Shown piece by piece: positions 40,544 through 48,609 of a DNA stretch of 64,000 nucleotides. Both the position numbers and the translations under genes were made by a program. Under the pieces are notes generated by a model. That model searched no databases and was not told where the DNA came from. It was given only the letters and a program-made list of their open reading frames with translations. Each line of letters starts with the position of its first letter. The first letter of the stretch is position 1. The stretch is from JACOTV01 sp964579395 (GTDB lineage: Bacteria; Patescibacteriota; Microgenomatia; UBA1406; GWC2-37-13): NCBI GenBank assembly GCA_964579395.1, contig CAZOFT010000004.1, forward strand, positions 30,235-94,234, given 5' to 3'.

Positions 40544-43500
40544 TTAGCGGGTGCGTCGTGTTTTTACATGGTCTCCCCGAAACCACATCGTGTAGACAAC
40601 GGGAATAAAGAAGAGCTTGATTGCGCCGGTGAACACCAACCCCGCAATGATTGCGCCACCCAACCCTCTCCAAAATGGGTCAGAGAGCGTAATAGGTACC
40701 AGACCAACAATGGTCAAAAGTGATGTCAGCAAAATCGGCTCCAGTCGCGAAGCTCCTGCGTCGGCAATCGCCTCCTCAAACGGCATTCCCGAATGGAGGT
40801 TCAGGTTGATTTTATCAAGAAGCATGATTGAGTGCGTTACAACAATGCCGAATAAGGCAAGCACACCAATAAGGGCAGGAAATGACAGCGGCGTGCCGGT
40901 TAACGCAAATATCAAAAAGACACCCGATATTGCAAATGGGATAACCAGCAGTGCAAGCACTGCTTGTCGGAATGAACCGAATTGCAAAACCATATTGGTA
41001 AAGATCAACAAAAATGCCAGAATCATCGCCTGCATGATTGATTGGACCGACTTGGCATTCTCTTCATTGGCGCCGCCGGTAGCCCACGAGTAACCCGGCT
41101 GCAAGGCCAGCTTGGTGTCAGCATACTGCTCGAGTTCAGTTCCGATCTGCACACTCGAATAGCCGGATGCAACTGATGCGCTGACAGAAATGGTGCGCTT
41201 CTGGTCTTCGCGGGTTATGAGTGTCGGATTGGTTTCAAGGTGTAGTGAACCGAGTGTCAGCAGCGGATATTCTGTACCGTTTGCACGAATAGTAAGTGCG
41301 TTGAGCGACTGCGGCGACAGGAGTTCATTATCATAGCGAAAGACAATATCGCGCTCTTCATCTCCGACCGTCAACGAATCAAGCTTCAGTCCGGATGCTG
41401 CGGTGCGTAGTTGTCCTCCGACTGTTTGTGCATCGATCGCGAGGTCTTTGAGCTTTGTATAGTCTGGTGTAAATACCAGCTTACTGGTTCCCGGCTTAAT
41501 TGAACGTTGGACATTGCGAACTCCCGGCTGCTCTTTGAGATACTGTTCTACTTTCGTTGCATACCCATCCAACATATTTAAGTCGTCACCTAAGAGTTTG
41601 ATCTGCACATCTGCTCCGGCAGGAGGACCTCCAGAGATCTCGACCACGTTTAGTGTACCGGTTGAATAGTTTGCAAAATGCTTACGAAGACGCTCAGCAA
41701 CAGCGATCGATTTTTCCTCAAACAGATTAATAGTCACCTGACTAACATTTCCTCCTCCGCCTCCTCCGGGACCGTTTTCGGTAAACGTGCGTCCGATGTC
41801 AGCACTGACATAAGACACATCGGGGTCCTGGCGCACTGCCGCTACTATATCTCTGGTTTCAGCATCAGTTTTGTCTGAAGCCGTGCCCGCAGGAAGCTCA
41901 AGATTTATATAAAACGAGTCCGCATCAGATTTGGGGAAAAATTCATTTACCACAAACCCGAGTGGAAGTAAAATATAAGAAAACAACGCGAACAATGAGA
42001 CGATGATAAGAACATTGCGTCGCCAAGGTTTTGATGCGATTACATGAGATATCATGCGCTTGTACCCTGATACCAACGGATCCATATCAATAAATCCATT
42101 TGCAAAACGTTCAGATAGCGACGCATGATGTGTACGATACCACGCATTGTGACCTGCATACCGACGCGCACGTTGAAGCAGAAGCCCGCCAACAGTACGA
42201 AACACCGCATACAAAACGGCAAAAACCAACAGAATAAGCGGCAGGAGCGGACCTTGTGAGATAGAGATTACCATTCCGAATAGAGCGATACCGATACCCA
42301 CTTGTATGAGAATTTTCACACGACGCGGCATGTGCGGGTCAAGCGAAAAGACCATGAGTGGAAGCGTGATCAAAACAGCGATAGCAGTGGAGGAGATGAG
42401 CGTTACCGTTACCACGATTGGGATCGATTTAATAAACTCACCGATGATGCCTGTGGATAACAGAAGCGGCACAAATGCCCATATTGTCGTAAAGGTTGTG
42501 GACCAAATCGGCACGATAAAGTCACGCCACACCATGACACCGGCCTGACGAGGATTAAATTTGCCGGAGCGAGAATAGGCAGTCATTGCCTGTACGGTCA
42601 CAACGGTGTCATCAATCAAGAGTCCCAAAGCCAGAAGTAGTGAGAATAATGACAAAAAGTTGATCGACAATCCAAACAGTCGCATAAACGTAAAGGCACT
42701 CAAAAACGTAAGTGGAATCGTCAGACTTGCGATAAATGCCTGGCGGAATCCCAAAAAGGCGACAAGCACCAAGAAGACCAAAATGATGGTATCGCGGAAG
42801 TTGCTGGTTAACTCATCAAATTGCTCTGTAATCTGGTCAGCTGCGTTTAGTGTTGTTCGAATAGAAAAGTCTGGAGCAAGTTTGAGCTCATCATCAATAA
42901 TCTGCTTCACTGCCAACTCTGCCTCATCAATGTCTGATGATTTTGTTTTATAAACAGCAAAGCTTACCACGCGGGTCGCAGTCGTATTCGCATCAGCATA
43001 ATAGCTTTTTGATTGTTCACTGGCGGAGCGTTCACTGACTGTTGCAATGTCTCCAAGTCGAACCACGGTGTCGCCTGCTTTTACACGAACATTGCGCAAG
43101 TCAGCAACTGATTCCACCTGCGGATCAATGGCTACGCTAAAGAGTGACGAGTTTGCTTTGATGGTTCCTGCCGGATAGGATGATGTTGCAGCAAGCACGC
43201 CGGTTCGTATGTCGTTAATATTGAGCCCCAACTCATGCACGCGCTCCGGCTTCATGATTACTTGAATCTCTTGCAATTCGTTTCCGCTGAGCGTTACTTC
43301 TTTCACTTTACTGCTTTCCTCTATCGCCGTTTTGAGGCGGTCGGCATAGGTGAACAGTGTCGGCAAACTCGTCTTCTTTCCATACAAAACAAACTGCCAG
43401 ATCGGTTCATTCTCAAAATCAAAGCTCACCACCTTAGGGGTTGTGGCGTCTTCAGGAAGCCCAGCGACACCATCAATAGCAGCCTGTGTATCCTGGCGCG

Positions 43501-43888
43501 CCTTATCCACATCAGTATTAGATGTAAACTGCAAGATGATCGTACTGCTATTTTCACGCGAGGATGAAGTTATTGTATCCAAGCCCTCAAGGCCTGACAG
43601 TTCTTTCTCCATGGGTTTGGTGATCAGTGACTCTACATCAGTGGGGGATGCGCCTGGCAGTATCGTGGAAACTGAAATTGAAGGAATTTTCACTTCCGGA
43701 TTGAGTCGGCGAGGCAAGCTGGTATAGCTGGCAATTCCGACCACCAAAATACCTATGATAAGCAGTATCACATTGCGTAGATTCACAATGTATTTTGCCC
43801 ACCAACGTGACTCGAGTGTTTTATCGTACTCGAGTTTGGCAAGATATGAGGCATCGCTGCTTTCTGTATGGTGTCGGGAATCGCTCAT
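40544..43888 (-). CDS. RND-family efflux transporter (AcrB/HAE1-like) with extra membrane helices
   Basis: A 1114-residue inner-membrane pump. The first half has SLPRRLNPEVKIPSISVSTI and SVSTILPGASPTDVESLITKP, and the central helices hold LLLALGLLIDDTVV (relay Asp pair). The second periplasmic part includes VNEFFPKSDADSFYINLELP. Between the first six-helix bundle and the second periplasmic loop (about residues 525-580) are two additional hydrophobic segments not present in standard 12-helix pumps. It follows the MFP gene with a 4 bp overlap and has AGGAG 8-9 nt before its ATG. No TolC-type outer-membrane factor is visible, so the channel path in this envelope is unclear. Confidence 0.95.
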   Translation of the reverse strand: MSDSRHHTESSDASYLAKLEYDKTLESRWWAKYIVNLRNVILLIIGILVVGIASYTSLPRRLNPEVKIPSISVSTILPGASPTDVESLITKPMEKELSGLEGLDTITSSSRENSSTIILQFTSNTDVDKARQDTQAAIDGVAGLPEDATTPKVVSFDFENEPIWQFVLYGKKTSLPTLFTYADRLKTAIEESSKVKEVTLSGNELQEIQVIMKPERVHELGLNINDIRTGVLAATSSYPAGTIKANSSLFSVAIDPQVESVADLRNVRVKAGDTVVRLGDIATVSERSASEQSKSYYADANTTATRVVSFAVYKTKSSDIDEAELAVKQIIDDELKLAPDFSIRTTLNAADQITEQFDELTSNFRDTIILVFLVLVAFLGFRQAFIASLTIPLTFLSAFTFMRLFGLSINFLSLFSLLLALGLLIDDTVVTVQAMTAYSRSGKFNPRQAGVMVWRDFIVPIWSTTFTTIWAFVPLLLSTGIIGEFIKSIPIVVTVTLISSTAIAVLITLPLMVFSLDPHMPRRVKILIQVGIGIALFGMVISISQGPLLPLILLVFAVLYAVFRTVGGLLLQRARRYAGHNAWYRTHHASLSERFANGFIDMDPLVSGYKRMISHVIASKPWRRNVLIIVSLFALFSYILLPLGFVVNEFFPKSDADSFYINLELPAGTASDKTDAETRDIVAAVRQDPDVSYVSADIGRTFTENGPGGGGGGNVSQVTINLFEEKSIAVAERLRKHFANYSTGTLNVVEISGGPPAGADVQIKLLGDDLNMLDGYATKVEQYLKEQPGVRNVQRSIKPGTSKLVFTPDYTKLKDLAIDAQTVGGQLRTAASGLKLDSLTVGDEERDIVFRYDNELLSPQSLNALTIRANGTEYPLLTLGSLHLETNPTLITREDQKRTISVSASVASGYSSVQIGTELEQYADTKLALQPGYSWATGGANEENAKSVQSIMQAMILAFLLIFTNMVLQFGSFRQAVLALLVIPFAISGVFLIFALTGTPLSFPALIGVLALFGIVVTHSIMLLDKINLNLHSGMPFEEAIADAGASRLEPILLTSLLTIVGLVPITLSDPFWRGLGGAIIAGLVFTGAIKLFFIPVVYTMWFRGDHVKTRRTR

Positions 43889-45351
43889 AAAATGTGCTCC
43901 TTGATCCGATCGCCATCAACAACGTTGCGATCCAATATCACATGATCTGCCGCGTGAATGCCTTCTCGCACCTCAACATATTGTCCGTAGACGGTACCCA
44001 GCACGACTTTTTCAGCCACAACTCGGTTCTTTTTTGCAAGATACACATATGCACCATCTTGTGTCTGATGCACTGCATCAAGCGGAATGTATGGTACTAC
44101 AGAGGTCGTGCCCGCATTACCGACCGGAATCTCCACTTCTATATATCCACCTTCGATAGCACGCGCAACAAGCCCTTCAGGAATAGCGTAATAGATTGAG
44201 TACAGTACACCATCAGTCGCTTCCTGAGACACATATGATGGCATGACGCTTACTGTCTGCGAACCGACCGCAAGAACTGAGGGTTCAAGAATAGAAACCT
44301 GAGTTGCCACATCTTGAGACACAAGTGCCACCGCCAATGCAGATTTATCCGTTGTGCTGATAGTAAACAGCGTCATCCCCGGACTCACCACATCACCGAA
44401 CTTCACATGCACTTTCTCAACAACGCCATAGCATGGTGATGATGGATACGCCAATGATTCATTGATGGAAGCCAGTTGATACTGCAGATACGACACGTCG
44501 CGACCCAAAGTCAGCGCTTTTTCTTGAATATCTAATTGCTTCAGAGCAACATCTTTATTGAGATTTGCCAACTCTGACTGGACTCCATCGCTATCGGTTG
44601 AGTACTCAAGATTGCGAATGCTTGATGAGAGAGAATTTGCAGTTGACTGATACACAGTCTTTGACTGCTTGAGTGCCTGAATTGATGAACGATTGATATC
44701 TGCTGAATTCGTTGCTTCAAGCTGTAAAATGTCGTTATTCAGGTTGTTGAGAATATCGTTATTTACACTCAACAACGATTTACTCTCATCGATTGACTTT
44801 GCACTGATACTGCGAAGCTCATCGGTGTTTGTGTCACTTTTTGCCGCAATCTCACGCTGCTTGGCGATGAGATCTTTTTGCTGATCATAGGTGTCTTTTG
44901 CATTGGCATATTGTTTTTGTGCAATCTGCCGCTGAACAGACAGCGTACTCCCCCCACCATAGCTCGTTGAAATATAAGCAAGGTTTTGTCCTTGTGAAAC
45001 AGTCTGCCCTTCCTGTACCGGAATCTGTTGCACCACTCCTCCCGTTTGGGCGACAATTTTTATGACTCCTGATTTTTTAATCTGTGCTTGAGCCTTGACA
45101 CGAGGCGCCTGACCGATGGAAAAGATATCAACTGTGCGGGCAGGTTTTGCCACCTCAGCTTCTGCTTTTGGTTTGCGCAACATGCTTTGTGCCGCAATCA
45201 ATCCCAAAAGAAGAGCCAGTGTGATAACTACGCTTATAATCGGATGGCGCACAAACATACGGCTCGCTTGTTTTTTACGATTACCAAGCCAGGCTCCGGT
45301 GCTGCGACGCACATTGGTAGAGGTTGATGTAATGGTGTTTAGGGCTTTCAT
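43885..45351 (-). CDS. Membrane fusion protein (HlyD/AcrA family)
   Basis: A 488-residue adaptor for the adjacent RND pump. An N-terminal helix (about 38-57) anchors it. The lipoyl half-motif GGVVQQIPVQEGQTVSQGQN precedes a long coiled-coil hairpin (about 140-300, Gln/Asn/Ser-rich with Leu heptads), and the second lipoyl half is GVVEKVHVKFGDVVSPG. Beta-barrel and membrane-proximal domains follow. The hairpin is longer than in AcrA, which could span more wall space. The gene follows marR by 53 bp and overlaps the RND gene by 4 bp. An inverted repeat lies in the gap upstream (45382-45398). Confidence 0.93.
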   Translation of the reverse strand: MKALNTITSTSTNVRRSTGAWLGNRKKQASRMFVRHPIISVVITLALLLGLIAAQSMLRKPKAEAEVAKPARTVDIFSIGQAPRVKAQAQIKKSGVIKIVAQTGGVVQQIPVQEGQTVSQGQNLAYISTSYGGGSTLSVQRQIAQKQYANAKDTYDQQKDLIAKQREIAAKSDTNTDELRSISAKSIDESKSLLSVNNDILNNLNNDILQLEATNSADINRSSIQALKQSKTVYQSTANSLSSSIRNLEYSTDSDGVQSELANLNKDVALKQLDIQEKALTLGRDVSYLQYQLASINESLAYPSSPCYGVVEKVHVKFGDVVSPGMTLFTISTTDKSALAVALVSQDVATQVSILEPSVLAVGSQTVSVMPSYVSQEATDGVLYSIYYAIPEGLVARAIEGGYIEVEIPVGNAGTTSVVPYIPLDAVHQTQDGAYVYLAKKNRVVAEKVVLGTVYGQYVEVREGIHAADHVILDRNVVDGDRIKEHIL

Positions 45352-45381
45352 TGTTAATGATGTGTTGGTTAGAAATAGAGC

Positions 45382-45398
45382 TACTATACCTTATAGTA
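45382..45398. promoter_or_regulatory. Inverted repeat upstream of the MFP-RND genes
   Basis: TACTATA and TATAGTA (7 bp arms, 3 nt spacer) sit just after the marR stop. On the minus strand TATAGT could serve as the -10 of a second promoter about 31-35 nt before the MFP start. Symmetry and position fit a regulatory site, although A/T-rich symmetry may be chance. Confidence 0.4.
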
Positions 45399-45404
45399 CT
45401 GGGT

Positions 45405-45875
45405 TTACTGATCTTCCGGTTCATGAAATTGATAATAGTCTGGATCCATCTGAAGAATGACTTTTGTCATAAGTTCGCCGAGCTGCTGCAACTGTGTCGT
45501 ATCGAGTGCGGAAAAATACTCTTTTAACTCTTCGTTTAACATCGCAAATGATCGGTCAACAAGCGCTTGACCCTCAGACGTCAACTCAATCTCCTGCGCA
45601 CGCCGATTCTGCTCATTCGTACTGCGTGTTACCAACCCTTTCTCATGCAGCACTTCAATCTGACGACTGACAGCGCCAGGGGTAAACCGCGTACAGCCGA
45701 CAATAAACGATTGGGTTGTCTGCGGATGGTGCTTGATGATATTGAGAATAAGGGCCTGCATAAAGCTCAAACCTTCTTTTTTCTGCAAGTGTAGATCGGC
45801 ATGTTTCTGAAGCAGAAAAACCGCGTGATGCATCTTTGCAGCAACCCGCATCTCTTCTGATAGAAACTTCTTCAT
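45405..45875 (-). CDS. MarR-family transcriptional regulator
   Basis: A 156-residue winged-helix repressor. The DNA-binding core is at about 55-110: TQSFIVGCTRFTPGAVSRQI with recognition helix, VLHEKGLVTRSTNEQN as wing, and RRAQEIELTSEGQALVDRS. It is divergent in function from its neighbours but collinear with the MFP and RND genes, so it probably autoregulates and controls this efflux operon in response to a toxic small molecule. A perfect palindrome overlaps its -35 region, and TATACT (45882-45887) ends 6 nt before the ATG, giving a leaderless start. Confidence 0.94.
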   Translation of the reverse strand: MKKFLSEEMRVAAKMHHAVFLLQKHADLHLQKKEGLSFMQALILNIIKHHPQTTQSFIVGCTRFTPGAVSRQIEVLHEKGLVTRSTNEQNRRAQEIELTSEGQALVDRSFAMLNEELKEYFSALDTTQLQQLGELMTKVILQMDPDYYQFHEPEDQ

Positions 45876-45881
45876 GTGCCC

Positions 45882-45915
45882 AGTATACCCAAAATAGTTG
45901 CAAAGTCAACTATTT
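45882..45915 (-). promoter_or_regulatory. MarR-controlled promoter with operator palindrome
   Basis: On the minus strand, -35 TTGACT (45904-45909), 16 nt spacer and -10 TATACT (45882-45887) end 6 nt before marR. A perfect inverted repeat AAATAGTTG/CAACTATTT (45892-45900 and 45907-45915, 6 nt spacer) covers the -35 box and most of the spacer. The sequence resembles known MarR-family operators of the TAGTTGNNNNNNCAACTA kind. Binding there would block RNA polymerase. Confidence 0.75.
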
Positions 45916-45923
45916 ACACGTCA

Positions 45924-47267
45924 TCATTTTTGTGCCGGCTTCTTTTTCTTTCCGCCGCGCACGCTTTCTAACAGCTTTTTTTTGCGATCTGTAGTGGTCA
46001 ACAGGACCTTATCAATACGGTTTTGATCCATATCAACTACTTCCGCATGATACTTTCCCCACTCAACCACATCAGCTTCTTGAGGAATTTTTTTTGACAA
46101 GTACATGATGAGGCCTGCCACCGTGTGAAACTCTCCTTTTGCTTCCCCCGGCACAGATTTCATGCGAAAAGCCTCTTTAAACGAATCAATACTGGTCATG
46201 CCATCCACCAACCACGAGTGATCGTCACGCTGAATAATATCCGTTTGCTCTTTGTGGCCGTTTTTGGGGATTTCACCGACGATATGCGCAACAATGTCAG
46301 TGACTGTTGCCAACCCCTGCACACTGCCGTACTCATCAACCACCAAGGCAATGCGCTGTCCGGTGCGTTTAAATTCCTCAAGGGCACGCAGTGCGTCCAT
46401 ACTCTCAGGAATAAACAGTGCCGGCCTCAAATGCTCTATGAGATCTATTTTACCCCGCTGCAATGCGCCAAATAGACTCTCATCGGTGCGCACTACTCCG
46501 ATCACTGAATCCAACGTGCCGTCACACACCGGAAAATGCGTATGCATATGTTTTTTTATAAGCCGCTTTATGGTCTGTTCCGATGCATCGTCCTGAAGCC
46601 ACACAATCTCTTTTCTCACCGTCATGATACTGCTGACTTTTTTATCTGCCAGCTGAAAAGTACGTTCAAGCATGTCTCGTTCAGCGCGATCCAACACGCC
46701 GTGCTGGGCACCTTCTTTAATCATATGTCGGATTTCTTCCTCTTCAACAATCGCCTCTCCGCCTGTTTTCAGCCGCATCAATCTCAAAATCCAATCGGTT
46801 GTAGCGCTTAATATGTGCACGAGTGGACTACTCATGCGTGATAACTTATTCATAGGGCGCGAAGCAAGAAGAGCGATCGTCTCCGGATAGGCCAAACCAA
46901 TACGCTTGGGTACAATTTCACCGATGATCAGAGAGAAAAAAGTAATTCCTACCACAACCAGCACTGAGCTTACCTGGCGCGTATAGGGATCAAACCACCC
47001 CAACAACCCCAACCATGAAGCAATATGATTGGAGATACTCGCCTCACCATACGCACCGGTAATGATACCGATTAAGGTGATGCCGATTTGTGTCGTTGCT
47101 AAAAAACGATTCGGGTTGGCGCTCAGCTCCAGTGCACGGCGGGCGTTTTTATCACCATCACCGGCACGTCGTTTGAGCTTTGATTTGCGCGCTGATACAA
47201 TGGCGATTTCAGCCATAGACAACACGCCGTTTGCGATAATAAGAAGAACTACAATAAAAAATGCCAC
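45924..47267 (-). CDS. CorC/HlyC-family CNNM transporter-like protein
   Basis: A 447-residue protein with the usual three-part layout: a DUF21/CNNM membrane domain (about 1-185), a CBS pair (about 205-325, for example SIMTVRKEIVWLQDD and VVDEYGSVQGLATVTDIV), and a CorC_HlyC domain (about 340-430, WLVDGMTSIDSF). Bacterial homologues transport Mg2+ or Co2+. The start is GTG, 5 nt after TATAAT (47273-47278). An ATG at 47274 overlapping that box is out of frame. The C-terminus is Lys-rich. Confidence 0.9.
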   Translation of the reverse strand: MAFFIVVLLIIANGVLSMAEIAIVSARKSKLKRRAGDGDKNARRALELSANPNRFLATTQIGITLIGIITGAYGEASISNHIASWLGLLGWFDPYTRQVSSVLVVVGITFFSLIIGEIVPKRIGLAYPETIALLASRPMNKLSRMSSPLVHILSATTDWILRLMRLKTGGEAIVEEEEIRHMIKEGAQHGVLDRAERDMLERTFQLADKKVSSIMTVRKEIVWLQDDASEQTIKRLIKKHMHTHFPVCDGTLDSVIGVVRTDESLFGALQRGKIDLIEHLRPALFIPESMDALRALEEFKRTGQRIALVVDEYGSVQGLATVTDIVAHIVGEIPKNGHKEQTDIIQRDDHSWLVDGMTSIDSFKEAFRMKSVPGEAKGEFHTVAGLIMYLSKKIPQEADVVEWGKYHAEVVDMDQNRIDKVLLTTTDRKKKLLESVRGGKKKKPAQK

Positions 47268-47272
47268 GCCCC

Positions 47273-47278
47273 ATTATA
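47273..47278 (-). promoter_or_regulatory. -10 box before a GTG start, leaderless
   Basis: Minus-strand TATAAT ends 5 nt before the GTG start of the CorC/HlyC-like gene, the only predicted leaderless GTG start I noted in the window. Confidence 0.6.
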
Positions 47279-47333
47279 GCGCATCATTGCTCCAAAGCAA
47301 AAAAGGCACACGTACTCTGGATTTCTTATTGCA

Positions 47334-47480
47334 TCAAAACACAAACCGCCAGATAAAGTACAAGATCAAGACGGCAGCAACTGTGCCAAGAATGTTTCGT
47401 GGGATTGGCACAAAGCTAAACACAATGTCAGCAATCACCAGAAACAGAATAAGTCCGATAATAAGCTCAAGAATTCCCAT
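47334..47480 (-). CDS. Very small hydrophobic membrane protein (48 aa)
   Basis: A 48-residue protein with two hydrophobic helices separated by a polar turn (FVPIPRN) and ending IWRFVF. It is preceded by the strongest Shine-Dalgarno in the window: AAGGAGGTG 6 nt before the ATG. It lies 47 bp after the stop of another 50-residue membrane protein in the same direction, making a two-gene mini-operon. The sequence resembles small membrane peptides common in bacteria (DUF5670/lmo0937-like), but I would not assign a function. Confidence 0.72.
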   Translation of the reverse strand: MGILELIIGLILFLVIADIVFSFVPIPRNILGTVAAVLILYFIWRFVF

Positions 47481-47527
47481 ACATCCACCTCCTTTCTTAC
47501 TATTACCCTATCATATGCAGGGGTGGG

Positions 47528-47680
47528 TTACAAATCAGGAGATTTTTTACGCCGCACTCGGTAGACAATGTATACCACTAGGGGAATGATGGCAGGACCA
47601 GGTAGCAATATAGCGCCAATCACGATCAATACCGGCTTCACGTGCCGATGGTTTCCAATGCGTTTGATTCTCTCTTTCAT
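47528..47680 (-). CDS. Small basic membrane protein (50 aa)
   Basis: A 50-residue protein with a basic N-terminus (KERIKRIGNHRHVK), one hydrophobic hairpin or helix containing LLPGPAIIP, and a basic tail (VRRKKSPDL). TAGACT (47687-47692) ends 6 nt before the ATG. It is the leader gene of the mini-operon with the 48-residue protein. It is too short to assign a family by eye. Confidence 0.65.
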   Translation of the reverse strand: MKERIKRIGNHRHVKPVLIVIGAILLPGPAIIPLVVYIVYRVRRKKSPDL

Positions 47681-47686
47681 ATGAGT

Positions 47687-47692
47687 AGTCTA
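47687..47692 (-). promoter_or_regulatory. -10 box of small-protein mini-operon, leaderless
   Basis: Minus-strand TAGACT ends 6 nt before the ATG at 47680. Confidence 0.5.
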
Positions 47693-47749
47693 GCAAACCT
47701 CACTCACAGCTTCAAAAAACAACTCATATCAATCTGACCGCTATTCAGA

Positions 47750-47755
47750 TACAAT
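47750..47755 (+). promoter_or_regulatory. -10 box of coiled-coil protein gene, leaderless
   Basis: TACAAT ends 6 nt before the ATG at 47762. Confidence 0.6.
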
Positions 47756-47761
47756 AGCTCT

Positions 47762-48217
47762 ATGCGGCTAAAGATTCGAAGACCCCGACCGGACAAACCA
47801 CTTACCGAGCTTTTTACAGCATGGGTGGGTACCACCTCTTCAATCTACTTGCACACCGTATTTTTCGTCGTCATGTTCGCTCTCCCACTGATTGGAGTGT
47901 CGTTTGAGACGATGATGCTTGCACTGACGACCGCCGTATCCATTGAAGCAATTTATCTGGCGCTTTTTATCCAGATGACAGTAAACAAAACATCAGAAAG
48001 CTTGGAAGACGTGGAGGAGAGCCTGGAGGGTGTTGAGGAAGACCTTGAAGGACTTGAAAAAGATATCGATGAGCTGGAGCGCGACATCGACGATATCATA
48101 GAGGACGAAAAAGATGACGAAATTCACGACGCAAAAGTGGCAAAGATGCTTCTGAAGATTGATAAGCGCCTTGATGTGCTTCAGAAAGAAGTCACCTTGC
48201 TCAAGAAAAAGAAGTAG
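47762..48217 (+). CDS. Membrane protein with acidic coiled-coil tail (DUF1003-like)
   Basis: A 151-residue protein with a basic N-terminus, two hydrophobic helices (about 25-50 and 55-75), a strongly acidic heptad segment (about 80-118, repeats of ESLE, EDLEGLEKDIDELERDIDD), and a basic tail ending LKKKK. The membrane part may be DUF1003-like (FTAWVGTTSSIYLHTVFFVV), but this is weak. The coiled coil suggests oligomerisation or a tether to another protein. Confidence 0.7.
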   Translation: MRLKIRRPRPDKPLTELFTAWVGTTSSIYLHTVFFVVMFALPLIGVSFETMMLALTTAVSIEAIYLALFIQMTVNKTSESLEDVEESLEGVEEDLEGLEKDIDELERDIDDIIEDEKDDEIHDAKVAKMLLKIDKRLDVLQKEVTLLKKKK

Positions 48218-48249
48218 TAGCCACGGTGTATCTGCTATACTCGGGCTGA

Positions 48250-48609
48250 ATGATTGTCGAACGATCCACCCGCTTTCTGGGAATCAACTTCCACCGACAT
48301 GAAGTAGTCGGGACAGATGAACACGTGTATGAAGAAGAGTTTTTCCGATTCAATCGCTCTGCGCGCCACGTACTTGGCATCCTCGGCATAAGCACTCCTC
48401 GCTACCTCATCACCATAACTGATCGCCAAGCAGTCATTCGAAAAGACCGATACAATCCCCGTACTGGTGAATCAATCGATGAGAAACGACGTGATATCAG
48501 CCATGACAAGGTCACCGGAGAACCGCGATCATTTGAGTTTTTTCATCGGGGGAGAATCAGTCCCAAGCCGCGTTTTAAAAGCACAGACTCTGCATCAATC
48601 ACAACGTAA
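48250..48609 (+). CDS. Hypothetical basic protein
   Basis: A 119-residue soluble protein rich in Arg/His that I do not recognise. It has a beta-rich core (RYLITITDRQAVIRKDRY) and no membrane segment or clear domain. TATACT (48236-48241) ends 8 nt before the ATG. Its 3' end overlaps the convergent beta-CASP gene by 11 bp. The regular promoter supports it being a real gene. Confidence 0.6.
   Translation: MIVERSTRFLGINFHRHEVVGTDEHVYEEEFFRFNRSARHVLGILGISTPRYLITITDRQAVIRKDRYNPRTGESIDEKRRDISHDKVTGEPRSFEFFHRGRISPKPRFKSTDSASITT

Noticed and set aside
40617..41093. Long plus-strand open frame inside the RND gene (also at 42306-42953)
   Set aside because: These are shadows of the strongly supported RND gene on the other strand and have no recognisable product.
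48001..48115. Repetitive sequence in the coiled-coil gene
   Set aside because: The repeats encode acidic heptads of a real coiled coil and are explained by the protein.
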